Source of the DNA: Nocardia terpenica
Lineage (GTDB): Bacteria > Actinomycetota > Actinomycetes > Mycobacteriales > Mycobacteriaceae
Reading direction: 5' to 3'
Assembly: GCF_013186535.1 (NCBI RefSeq)
Contig: NZ_JABMCZ010000004.1
Span: forward strand, 248,001 to 312,000
DNA: 64,000 nucleotides
Below the pieces are notes generated by a model, which had not been told where the DNA came from, did not search any database, and saw only the letters and a program-made list of their open reading frames with translations. Positions 1-8,255 of the stretch are shown here, one piece after another. The translations under genes and the position numbers were made by a program. The number at the start of each line of letters is the position of its first letter. Within the stretch, counting starts at the first letter, position 1.

Positions 1-43
1 CCCGTCGTCGCCCGTTGCGGCGCATCGCATTTCGCTGCGTGCC

Positions 44-71
44 GACCCCGGCCGCCGAGCGGTCCGGGGTC
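44..71 (-). terminator. Hairpin at the 3' end of the 68-residue gene
   Basis: An 8-bp perfect inverted repeat, GACCCCGG (44-51) and CCGGGGTC (64-71), encloses a 12-base loop and overlaps the stop codon of the minus-strand gene that ends at 70. It has no T-tract. Intrinsic terminators in high-GC actinobacteria often lack one, so a termination role is plausible but inferred. Confidence 0.4.
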
Positions 72-276
72 AGCGGAAAGCGGCCAGGAAATCCTCGACG
101 CTGCGGCCGTTGAGCCGGTAGCAGTGCGCGAACGCTTCGCCGTGGCCGTCGCGGGGCCAGGAGTTCAGAACGACGGTGCGACCGTAGTACCGCGAATTGA
201 TCAGCTCCCACCGCTCACCGACTCGGCGGACCGTGAACCCGGATCTGGGCATGAGGGGAACCACCGTCGCACGCAT
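70..276 (-). CDS. Hypothetical protein, 68 residues
   Basis: This small protein is not recognised. It begins MRATVVPLMPRSGFTVRRVG, has several Arg and aromatic residues (RYYGR, YRLNGR), and no signal peptide or membrane segment. The composition (VGERWELINS, SVEDFLAAF) looks like a folded small domain with beta strands and a C-terminal helix, and no stop-rich or low-complexity stretch argues against it. A hairpin sits directly on its stop codon and an AT-richer region lies upstream, which fits a single-gene unit transcribed leftwards. It lies back to back with recC. Function unknown. Confidence 0.55.
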   Translation of the reverse strand: MRATVVPLMPRSGFTVRRVGERWELINSRYYGRTVVLNSWPRDGHGEAFAHCYRLNGRSVEDFLAAFR

Positions 277-789
277 GAACGAACCAGCCTTTCGATACTG
301 CTTCTCCCGTTACCTCCCCGCAGAGCACTGTGGCACATGACACCCGGGCATCCCGGGTGACACGCGGTGGCGAATCGCGGTTGATGTGATCGACATCGAG
401 ATCGTTTGTGTTGCTGCGAATTTGGTGTAGTTAGGTTGAATCGTCAAATGCGTGATGAACGGGTATGCGAGACGGTTGCTCGATAGCGACCGCAGAGTAT
501 GTGTCGCGGAACCCGAGTCGCACCCGAGATTCGAGCCCGCGACTTTGTAGGATCGGCCAGCGACAAGCAACCACGAGGCATCGACGAAAGACGTGCCGAG
601 ACGATCTGCGGAGCCGACAGTCGGCGTCGGGTCGGGACCATCCGGTGTGGTGCGCGCCGGAGCCCCGGACCGACCGGCGCGGGCGCGCGAGAGCTCGACG
701 GGATGACCCGCGGGGCGCGTGGTCCGGGAGAGTCGGTGAGTTGCGCGTCGGGATCGGCGGGGCAGTGGGCGAGGGTAGAGAGGCGGTCG
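277..789. other. Divergent non-coding region upstream of recC
   Basis: This stretch of about 510 bases lies between the leftward 68-residue gene and recC. It holds an 8-bp palindrome, CACCCGGG-cat-CCCGGGTG (341-359), a less G+C-rich stretch at about 380-470 where promoters for either side could lie, and a second stem AGTCGC (516-521) with GCGACT (539-544). Open frames run through the region in several phases but none resembles a protein. A weak purine-rich RBS (AGAGG) precedes the recC ATG at 790. Confidence 0.5.
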
Positions 790-1596
790 ATGGTGCTGTA
801 CATCCACCGGGGCGAGCGAGCGGAGACGCTCGCGGACGCGCTCGGGGCGGTGTTGGCGCGGCCGCTGGCCGATCCGTTCGCCGCCGAGGTGGTGGCGGTG
901 CCCGCCAAGGGCGTGGAGCGCTGGCTCACCCAGCGGCTCGCGGGGATGCTCGGCGCGGCGGATGGGGACGGCGTGTCGGCGAATATCGCGTTCCCGAGTC
1001 CCGCCGCCCTGGTCGCCGAGGCGCTGGCCGGGGCGACCGGGATCGCGGCCGACGACGACCCGTGGGCGCCCGACCGGATGGTGTGGTCGCTGCTGCGTGT
1101 CATCGACGCCGCCGTCGGCGAGCCGTGGTGCGCGGTCCTGGCCCACCACCTCGGTGCCGACGAACCGGCCGGGCGCAGCCATCGCGCGGGCCGCCGCTTC
1201 GCCACCGCGGCTCGCATCGCCGCCCTCTTCGACGGCTACGCCGCCCACCGCCCCACCGTGCTCACCGCCTGGGCCACCGGCTCCGACACCGACGGCTGCG
1301 GCACCCCCCTCCCGGAAGACCTGCGCTGGCAACCCGAACTGTGGCGACGGCTGCGCGCCGACCTCGGCACCCCGAGCCCCGCTGAACGCCTCACCGACGC
1401 CTGCGCCCGCCTACGCTCCACCCCCGCCATCGTCGCCCTGCCGCAACGCCTTTCACTGTTCGGCGTGACCCGCCTCAGCACCGACCAACTGCTGGTGCTC
1501 GACGCCCTGGGACAACAACGGGATGTCCACCTCTGGCTCATACATCCGAGCCCTGTCCTGTGGAAGCGGCTGGGGGAGATGTCGTCACCGACCTCC

Positions 1597-1830
1597 GTGA
1601 TTCCGTCGTGCACTTGGCCGGAATCTACTGGTATGCAGCGGGTTACGATGGATCCCGGCCAAAAGCGCGCCGGGATGACTGGAGAGCGCGCCGGGATGAC
1701 TGGAGAGCGCGCGGGGGTGACTGGAGTGCCCGCCGAGGTGGCGGGAGAGTGCGCCGGGGTGACTGGAGAGCGTGTCGGGGTGGCGGGAGTGCCCGCCGGG
1801 ATGGCAGGAGAACGTGCCGGGACGATCGGG
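1597..1830 (+). repeat. Dispersed palindromic element plus 21-bp tandem array inside recC
   Basis: A degenerate left arm (1597-1624, GTGATTCCG then CTTGGCCGGAATC) and an intact right arm (1651-1677, GATCCCGGCCAAAAGC then GCCGGGA) match the element seen between genes at 15.06 and 29.97 kb. From 1663 follow eight exact 21-bp units, each with GCCGGGAT or a variant, coding seven-residue repeats such as KRAGMTG, ERAGMTG, VPAEVAG and ERAGTIG. The insertion keeps the recC frame and falls between HLWLIHPSP and the RVAEVV/HPLSAALGRD segment, which are normally close together in RecC. Confidence 0.85.
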
Positions 1831-1983
1831 TGGCATCAGAGCACCGATCTCGGTACTGATCGGGTCGCCGAGGTCGTAGCACCCGTTCGCGCGGGAGACG
1901 GTAGTGCGTTGGTGGTGTCGCATCCGTTGTCGGCGGCGCTGGGGCGGGATGTGCGGGAGTTGCAGCAGCGGCTGCGGGTGCTC

Positions 1984-1991
1984 GGGGGGGG
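1984..1991 (+). other. G8 homopolymer, site of the recC frame change
   Basis: Eight consecutive Gs follow CTC at 1981-1983. Upstream RecC-like sequence ends in the first frame here and downstream RecC-like sequence continues in the +1 frame. A tract of seven Gs would fuse them. Homopolymer G tracts are classic sites both of sequencing error and of slipped-strand variation. Confidence 0.7.
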
Positions 1992-4428
1992 TGTGCGATG
2001 TGCATCATCCGGGCGGGGGGATGTCCTCGGGGGCTTTGCTTTCCGAGGTGCAGGCCGGGATCGTCGGGGATGTGTGGCCGCCGCGGGGCGATGCGGTCGG
2101 TGACGGCACGGTGCAGGTGCATTCGTGTCATGGGGCGGCGCGGCAGGTCGAGGTGCTGCGGGATGTGCTGTTGGGGCTGTTCGCGGCGGATTCGACGCTC
2201 CAGGCGCGGGATGTGATCGTGCTGTGCCCGGATGTGGACGGTTACGGGCCGCTGGTGCGGGCCGCGTTCGGGCAGTGGCACGGTGAGCTCACGGCGGGAC
2301 CGGCGCATCCGGCGCACGGGCTGCGGGTGCGGCTGGCCGATCGGTCGCCGGGCGTGGTCAATCCGGTGCTGAGCGTGCTCGAGGAGCTGCTGGCCCTGGC
2401 CGACGGGCGGGTAACCGTCACCCAGGTGCTGGATCTCGCCGCGGCGGAACCGATTCGGCTGCGCTGCGGCTTCGACGACGACGATATCGAGCGGCTGCGC
2501 GAATGGGCGGCCGAGACCGGCGCGCGGTGGGGCATCGGGCAGCGGCAGCGACAGGCGTTCGGCCTCACCGACTTCGCGCAGAACACCCTGAACGCGGCCG
2601 TCGACCGGATTCTGCTCGGCGTCGCGGCGGGCGAATCCTCCGAGGACTGGCTGGATCTCGCGCTGCCGCTGGAGGACGTGGACTCCGGCGACGTCGATCT
2701 CGCGGGCCGGTTCGCCGAATTCGTCGACCGGCTCGCGGTCTGCGTGCGCGACCTGCGCGGCCCCACCCCGGCCGAACCCGCCGGATCCGAACGCCCGGCG
2801 CACGAATGGGCGCAGGTGCTAGGCCGGGCCCTGGACCTGCTCACCGACACCACCCACGCGAACTCTTGGCAGGCGGTCCAGGCGCGGCGCGATGTGCGCG
2901 TGGCCCTCGACCACGCCGGTGACATCGCCCTGCGGCTGCCCGATATCGCGGCGCTGCTGCACGCCAGGCTCGCGAGCCGGGTGTCGCGCACCAACTTTCG
3001 CACCGGCGAACTGACCGTGTGCACGCTGCAGCCGCTGCGCTCGGTCCCGCACCGGGTGGTGGTGCTGCTCGGGCTCGACGACGACGTGTTCCCGCGTGCG
3101 GGCGGCATCGACGGCGACGACGTGCTGGCGCGCGAACCCCGAGTGGGCGAACGGGATTCGCGCAGCGAGGATCGGCAGCTGCTGCTGGACGCGATCCTGG
3201 CCGCGCGCGAGAAACTGATCGTGCTGCACACCGGCGCCGATCCGGTGACCGGCGCACACCGCCCGCCCGCCATCCCGCTCGCCGAACTGCTCGACGTGCT
3301 GCGCGCCCATACCGGCGATCTCTCGACCGTGGTGACCCGACATCCGTTGCAGTCCTTCGACAGTCGCAATTTCGACCCGGACCGGCCGTTCAGCTTCGAC
3401 ACCGTCGCGCTGGCGGGAGCCCGGGCCGCCGCCCGCCCGGCGCGGGAACGCCCGGCCTTCCTGCCCGGCCCGCTGCCCGCCGCCGCACGCGTGGATGTCG
3501 AGCTGGCGGAACTGATTTCGTTCGCCGAACACCCGGTGCGCGCGTTCCTGTGGCAGCGCCTGGGCATCCGGGTGCCGGAGGAAGAGGAGGAGATCGACGA
3601 GCGGCTGCCGATCGAACTCGACGGCCTGGCCCGGTGGAATATGGGCGAGCGCATGCTGTCGGCCCGGCTCACCGGCGCGGATCCCGCGACGCTGCGGGCG
3701 GCCGAATGGCGGCGCGGCACCCTGCCGCCGTTCGGGCTCGGCGCCGCCGTCCTCGACGATGTGGCCGACACCGTGGACCGGCTGGTCCGGGTGGCGCGGC
3801 CGCTGCACGAGGTGCCCGCGCGCACCATCGACGTGGCCGTCGACCTGGGCGACGGGCGGCTGCTCAGCGGCACGGTGCCGGACGTGCACGACGACGCCGT
3901 CGTGCGCACCACCTTCTCCCGGCTCGCGCCCAAGCATCGGATGGCAGCCTGGGTGCGGGTGCTGGCCCTGGCCGCCACCGAGCGGCACCAGGGCTGGCGG
4001 GCGCTGAGCATCGGCCGCGGCAAATTCGGCCGTCCCGCGTGGCGTTCGGCGCTGACCGCACCCAATGGCGCGGTGGCGCAGTCGATTCTGCGCGACCTGG
4101 CCGACCTGCGCGACGAGGGCCTGGCCGAGCCGCTGCCGATCGCGCCGACCGCCTCCGCGGTCTATGCCGAACGCCGTTGCCAGGGCGCGAGTCTCGATGA
4201 CGCCCGCCTCGCCGCGGATCAGGAATTCCTCGGCGGCCCCAACGGTCCCAAGCCCTTCGGCGACCACACCGACCGCTACCTCCGCTACGTCTGGGGCCCG
4301 GCCCCACGCCTCGAACACCTGGAGTCCCCCCTGCCCGACCCCGACCCCGCCGGAGAGCGCACCCGGTTCGGCGCCCTCGCCCGCCGCCTGTGGAATCCGT
4401 TGCTGGCCTGCGAATCCCAGGGGCAGCC

Positions 4429-7400
4429 GTGACCGACGAACTGTTCTCCGTCGCCGACCTGCAACCGGCCCACCGCCCCACCCGCCGCCGCCCGGCCACA
4501 TCTGTTGCACCCCAGGCCGTCTCGGCATCAGAGACCGACGGCACGCTGAGCCTTGTCGAGCCCGTCTCGCCTGCCGGTGCCGAATCCGCCGGGGCCGGTA
4601 CCTCATCCGAGGCCGACGCGATGGCGGGCACTGCCCCGGAAACTACTTCGAAGCCGGACGGCACGCGATTCGAGCTGTGCGGCCCCCTGCCGACGGGGAC
4701 GACCGTGCTGGAGGCCAGTGCGGGGACCGGGAAGACCTATGCGATCGTCGGGCTGGCGGTGCGGTTCGTGGCCGAGGCCGGGGTGGATGTCTCGGAGTTG
4801 CTGCTCGTGACGTTCAGCCGGGCGGCCACGCAGGAACTGCGGGAGCGGACTCGGGACCGGTTCGTCGCGGTGGCGGCGGGACTGGCCGATGCGGCGGCGC
4901 GGGACAGCGCCGACGAGTTGATTCGCCATCTGGCGCAGGCGGATTCGGCGGAGGTGGCGCGGCGGCGGGCACGTCTGGTCGCGGCGCTGTCGGATTTCGA
5001 TTCGGGGACCATCGCGACCACGCACAGCTTCTGTCAGCGCATGCTCGACGAGCTGGGGCTGGCGGGGGAGCAGGATCCGGGCGTGCGCATGGTGGAGGGC
5101 GTCGACGATCTGGTCGACACCGTCGCCGATGACCTGTTCCTGGCCCGCTACGCGCGCAGCGGGCCGCCGTTCTCGCTGAAGGACGCGCATCAGCTGGCGG
5201 CGGCCGCGGTGCAGGATCGGCATGCGCGCCTGGTGCCGGACGAGGACATCGGCGATCACCCGGCGTCCGAGCGGGTCGCCTTCGCCGCCGAGGTGCGCGC
5301 GGAAGTGGAACGGCGCAAACGGCTTTCGGGCATCCGCGACTTCGACGATCTGCTGGTGCTGCTGCACGACGTGCTGGCCGACCCGGTGCACGGCGAGCGC
5401 GCGTGCCGCCGCATCCGCGAGCGCTACCGGGTGGCGCTGGTCGACGAGTTCCAGGACACCGATCCGCTGCAGTGGGACATTCTGCGCCGCTCGTTCCACG
5501 GCCACGCCACCCTGGTGCTGGTCGGCGACCCCAAGCAGGCCATCTACGCCTTCCGCGGCGCGGAGGTGCTCAGCTACCTGGACGCGGTCGCACACGCCGA
5601 TTCCCGTCGTGAACTGACCACCAATCGCCGCAGCGACGCCGGGCTGCTCGACGCCCTCGACCACCTCATGCGCGGTGCGGCCCTGGGGCACAAGGAGATT
5701 GTGGTGCACCCGGTGGCGGCGGTGCGCCCCCGCACCCGGCTCACGGCACCCGAGCACACACCGATTCCCCTGCGGCTGCGCTGTTTTCCGCGCACGGGCG
5801 CCGGACCGCTGAACAAGACGGACTTCCCGGCGGTGGGCCGCCAGCGCTCCCGCGTCGCCGACGACCTGGCCGCCGATATCGTGCGCCTGCTCGACGCGGG
5901 CGTGCGGATCGACGACCGCCCGCTGGGCCCGGGCGATATCGCGGTGCTGGTGCGCACGCGATCCCAGATCGACCTGGTGCGCGGCGCGCTCGACAAGGTC
6001 GGGGTGGCGTCGGTGCTCGCGGGCGGTGCGAGCGTCTTCGGCACCCGGAGCGCCACGGACTGGCTGTGGCTGCTGCGCGCCCTGGAGCAACCGCATCGCG
6101 GCGACCGCGTCCGGCTGGCCGCGGGCACCCCGCTGCTCGGGCTGTCGGCCGCCGAGATCGATTCCGGCGGTGCGGATCTGGTCGGCACGCTGGGCGCGCA
6201 GCTGCGGGACGCGGCTCGCCTGTTCGGCCGCGCCGGATTCGCCGCCGTCTTCGAGAAGCTCTCCGCCGAAACACAACTCGCGCCCCGGCTGCTGGCGGTG
6301 GCGGGCGGCGAACGGCAGCTCACCGATCTGCGGCATATCGCGCAGCTGCTGGATCGGGTCGCGCTGCGCGAATCGCTCGGCCTGACCGCGCTCACCCGCT
6401 GGCTGGCCGACCGGGTGCGAGATCCGGCGTCCGGCACGGTATCCGACCGCAGCCGCCGCCTGGATCGCGATGCCGCGGCGGTGCAGATCGCGACCGTGCA
6501 CGCCAGCAAGGGCCTGGAATTCCCGGTCGTGTATGTGCCTTTCGCCTGGGACAGCGCCAAGAATCCGAACCCGGTGACGCTGCTGTTCCACGACGGCGGC
6601 GGCGACCGCGTCCTCGATGTGGGCGGCGCGGAAGCGCCGGGATACGCGGAGCGCAAACGCTCCGCCGACGCCGAGGACGCGGGGGAGGAGCTGCGGCTGC
6701 TGTACGTGGCCCTCACCCGCGCGCAGTGTCAGGTGGTGGCGTGGTGGGCCCCCGCCTACGGCACCGCGTTCGCGCCGCTGCACCGGATGATCCTGGGCCG
6801 GATGCCGGGCAGCGCGGAGGTGCCCGCGCGCAGTGCGGTCGCGGCGGATTCGGTGGTGCTGGAACAGCTTTCGGCCTGGTCGGCCGCTGGCGTGGCCGAC
6901 ACGATCGCCATCGAGGCGGTGACGGCGGTGGGGCCGGTCCGGCCGCGCTGGGAGCGCGCCGCCGCGGCGACCGGCGAACTGGCGGCGGCCCGCTTCGATC
7001 GGGTGCTCGACCACGACTGGCGGCGCACCTCGTACTCCGCGCTCACCGCGGGCGCCCACGACCTGCATACCGCCGAACCGGACGAGGTCCCCGGGACCGA
7101 CGAACCCGACGCTCCCGCAGCCGATCTCGACGATAGGACCGAATTCGACACGGCCGCACCGTCTCTGATGAACGCCCTGCCCTACGGTGCGGAATTCGGC
7201 ACGCTCGTGCACGGTGTGCTCGAGGTGGTCGACACCGACGCCGCCGATCTGGCCGCCGAGGTCCGGGCCCGCTGCGCCCGGGCGATCGAGGAACAGCTCG
7301 CCGACATCGACCCCGACGAACTGGCGTCCGCGCTGCTCGCGGTCCTGCGTACACCCCTGGGTGACGGCGGTTCCCTGGCCGATATCTCCAGCCGCGACCG

Positions 7401-7965
7401 CCTCAACGAGCTCGACTTCGAACTGCCCCTCGGCGGTGGCGACACCCCGCGCACCGAGCGGGTGACGCTGCGGCAGATAGCGACCCTGCTGCGCACCCAC
7501 CTGCCCGCCGACGACCCGTTCGCCGAGTACGCCGACCGGCTCGACACCATCGAGGACTCGCCCCTGCGCGGCTACCTCACCGGCAGCATCGACGCCGTCC
7601 TGCGCACGGCCGGACCGCGTTTCGTGGTCGTCGACTACAAGACCAACCGCCTCGGCACCGGCGACCTCACCGTGGCGCACTACACCCGCGACCGCATGGC
7701 CGCGGAAATGATGCGCTCCCACTACCCCCTGCAAGCCCTCCTGTATTCCGCCGCCCTGCACCGCTTCCTGCGCTGGCGCCTACCCGACTACACCCCGACC
7801 CGCCACCTCGGCGGCGTCCGCTACCTGTTCGTCCGCGGCATGATCGGCCCCGAAACCCCACCCGACCACGGCGTTTTCGCCTGGGACCCACCGGCCGCCC
7901 TGATCACCGACCTGTCGGACCTGCTGGCGGGCATCGGCCATCAAACGCGGGTTGGTGGGCGATGA
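4429..7965 (+). CDS. recB: RecB, exodeoxyribonuclease V beta subunit (helicase-nuclease)
   Basis: RecB is the 3'-5' SF1 helicase and the only nuclease of RecBCD, used to process double-strand breaks. The GTG at 4429 overlaps the recC stop (GTGA) and is taken as the start, giving 1178 residues. Walker A is EASAGTGKT at residues 95-103; UvrD-type motifs follow (LLVTFSRAATQELRER, VDEFQDTDPLQWDIL, LVGDPKQAIYAFRGAE, ATVHASKGLEFPVVYV, LLYVALTRAQ). The C-terminal nuclease domain shows the VVDYKTNR motif and a late LQALLYSAALHRFL helix. Unusually, about 75 low-complexity residues (Pro/Ala/Ser/Thr-rich) precede the FELCGPLPTGTTVLEASAGT segment with which RecB proteins normally begin. A later in-frame start is possible, but none has a clear RBS. 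Confidence 0.95.
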   Translation: MTDELFSVADLQPAHRPTRRRPATSVAPQAVSASETDGTLSLVEPVSPAGAESAGAGTSSEADAMAGTAPETTSKPDGTRFELCGPLPTGTTVLEASAGTGKTYAIVGLAVRFVAEAGVDVSELLLVTFSRAATQELRERTRDRFVAVAAGLADAAARDSADELIRHLAQADSAEVARRRARLVAALSDFDSGTIATTHSFCQRMLDELGLAGEQDPGVRMVEGVDDLVDTVADDLFLARYARSGPPFSLKDAHQLAAAAVQDRHARLVPDEDIGDHPASERVAFAAEVRAEVERRKRLSGIRDFDDLLVLLHDVLADPVHGERACRRIRERYRVALVDEFQDTDPLQWDILRRSFHGHATLVLVGDPKQAIYAFRGAEVLSYLDAVAHADSRRELTTNRRSDAGLLDALDHLMRGAALGHKEIVVHPVAAVRPRTRLTAPEHTPIPLRLRCFPRTGAGPLNKTDFPAVGRQRSRVADDLAADIVRLLDAGVRIDDRPLGPGDIAVLVRTRSQIDLVRGALDKVGVASVLAGGASVFGTRSATDWLWLLRALEQPHRGDRVRLAAGTPLLGLSAAEIDSGGADLVGTLGAQLRDAARLFGRAGFAAVFEKLSAETQLAPRLLAVAGGERQLTDLRHIAQLLDRVALRESLGLTALTRWLADRVRDPASGTVSDRSRRLDRDAAAVQIATVHASKGLEFPVVYVPFAWDSAKNPNPVTLLFHDGGGDRVLDVGGAEAPGYAERKRSADAEDAGEELRLLYVALTRAQCQVVAWWAPAYGTAFAPLHRMILGRMPGSAEVPARSAVAADSVVLEQLSAWSAAGVADTIAIEAVTAVGPVRPRWERAAAATGELAAARFDRVLDHDWRRTSYSALTAGAHDLHTAEPDEVPGTDEPDAPAADLDDRTEFDTAAPSLMNALPYGAEFGTLVHGVLEVVDTDAADLAAEVRARCARAIEEQLADIDPDELASALLAVLRTPLGDGGSLADISSRDRLNELDFELPLGGGDTPRTERVTLRQIATLLRTHLPADDPFAEYADRLDTIEDSPLRGYLTGSIDAVLRTAGPRFVVVDYKTNRLGTGDLTVAHYTRDRMAAEMMRSHYPLQALLYSAALHRFLRWRLPDYTPTRHLGGVRYLFVRGMIGPETPPDHGVFAWDPPAALITDLSDLLAGIGHQTRVGGR

Positions 7966-8222
7966 CGGCAAGCCTGTTGGCGCAGAGGGCAACTCGGTTC
8001 TCCTGCGCGATCGATGATATTGACTGTGCTTCGGCCGTCGGCTCGAATTTTCCGGGTGTTGAAAGCCGTTCTGCCCGCGGCGAAGAGTGGACGATGACCG
8101 CTGTTCGGCTGGCGGAGCGGGCAACTCGGCCCTCCCGTGCGCTCGGCGCCATCGGCGGTCCGTCGTCCGTCGGTGCGAGCTTGTCGGGTATTGCTCTGCC
8201 CGTGGCGAGGAGTGCGCGATGA
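7962..8222 (+). CDS. 86-residue ORF built of two degenerate copies of the RecD N-terminus
   Basis: This ORF starts with ATG overlapping the recB stop (ATGA at 7962-7965) and ends with TGA overlapping the recD start (ATGA at 8219-8222), so it is threaded translationally between the two genes. Its two halves begin MTASLLAQRATR and MTAVRLAERATR, and RecD itself begins MTAIQLAQRATG. The second copy (8094) and recD (8219) also share the preceding GCCCG(C/T)GGCGA(A/G)GAGTG. It therefore looks like a tandem triplication of the recD translation start region in which the first two copies diverged and lost the rest of recD. Whether the peptide has a role or only carries ribosomes from recB to recD is unknown. 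Confidence 0.55.
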   Translation: MTASLLAQRATRFSCAIDDIDCASAVGSNFPGVESRSARGEEWTMTAVRLAERATRPSRALGAIGGPSSVGASLSGIALPVARSAR

Positions 8223-8255
8223 CCGCTATTCAATTGGCGCAGCGGGCAACCGGGC
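7962..8255 (+). repeat. Threefold repeat of the recD 5' end
   Basis: Three copies begin at 7962, 8094 and 8219 (spacing 132 and 125 bp). The first 35 or so bases of each are clearly related (ATGAC-G, TTGGCGCAG or CTGGCGGAG, then GGGCAAC); similarity fades downstream. Only the third copy continues into recD. Confidence 0.7.

Larger units (their letters stand above)
790..4432 (+). pseudogene. recC: recC, exodeoxyribonuclease V gamma subunit, frameshifted and carrying a repeat insertion
   Basis: RecC is the Chi-recognition scaffold of the RecBCD helicase-nuclease. The N-terminal part (from 790, MVLYIHRGER, then ADPFAAEVVAVPAKGVERWL) is typical RecC, and the frame continues past HPLSAALGRDVRELQ. 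At a run of eight G (1984-1991) the reading frame changes: RecC-like sequence resumes in the next frame (VHHPGGG, VQVHSCHGAARQVEVLRDVLL) and runs to the TGA at 4430-4432. Seven Gs would restore one frame of 1213 residues, longer than the roughly 1100 usual for actinobacterial RecC. The excess is explained by an insertion of about 80 codons at 1597-1830 made of the dispersed palindromic element and eight 7-residue repeats. The last four bases (GTGA) overlap recB. The extra G may be a sequencing error, a decayed gene or a slippery phase-variable tract; the sequence alone cannot decide. Confidence 0.85.

Noticed and set aside
505..560. tRNA-like stretch with a TCGAGCCCGC motif upstream of recC
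   Set aside because: The arms around the TTCGA-like loop do not pair and no acceptor or anticodon stem could be built on either strand.
310..1332. Long minus-strand ORFs opposite recC and many similar long ORFs elsewhere
   Set aside because: They are shadows of high-GC coding sequence: Arg/Gly/Ala-rich, without domains, and opposite to recognised genes.
2819..4606. 595-residue minus-strand ORF opposite recC/recB
   Set aside because: Composition is that of antisense actinobacterial coding DNA and the plus strand codes RecC.
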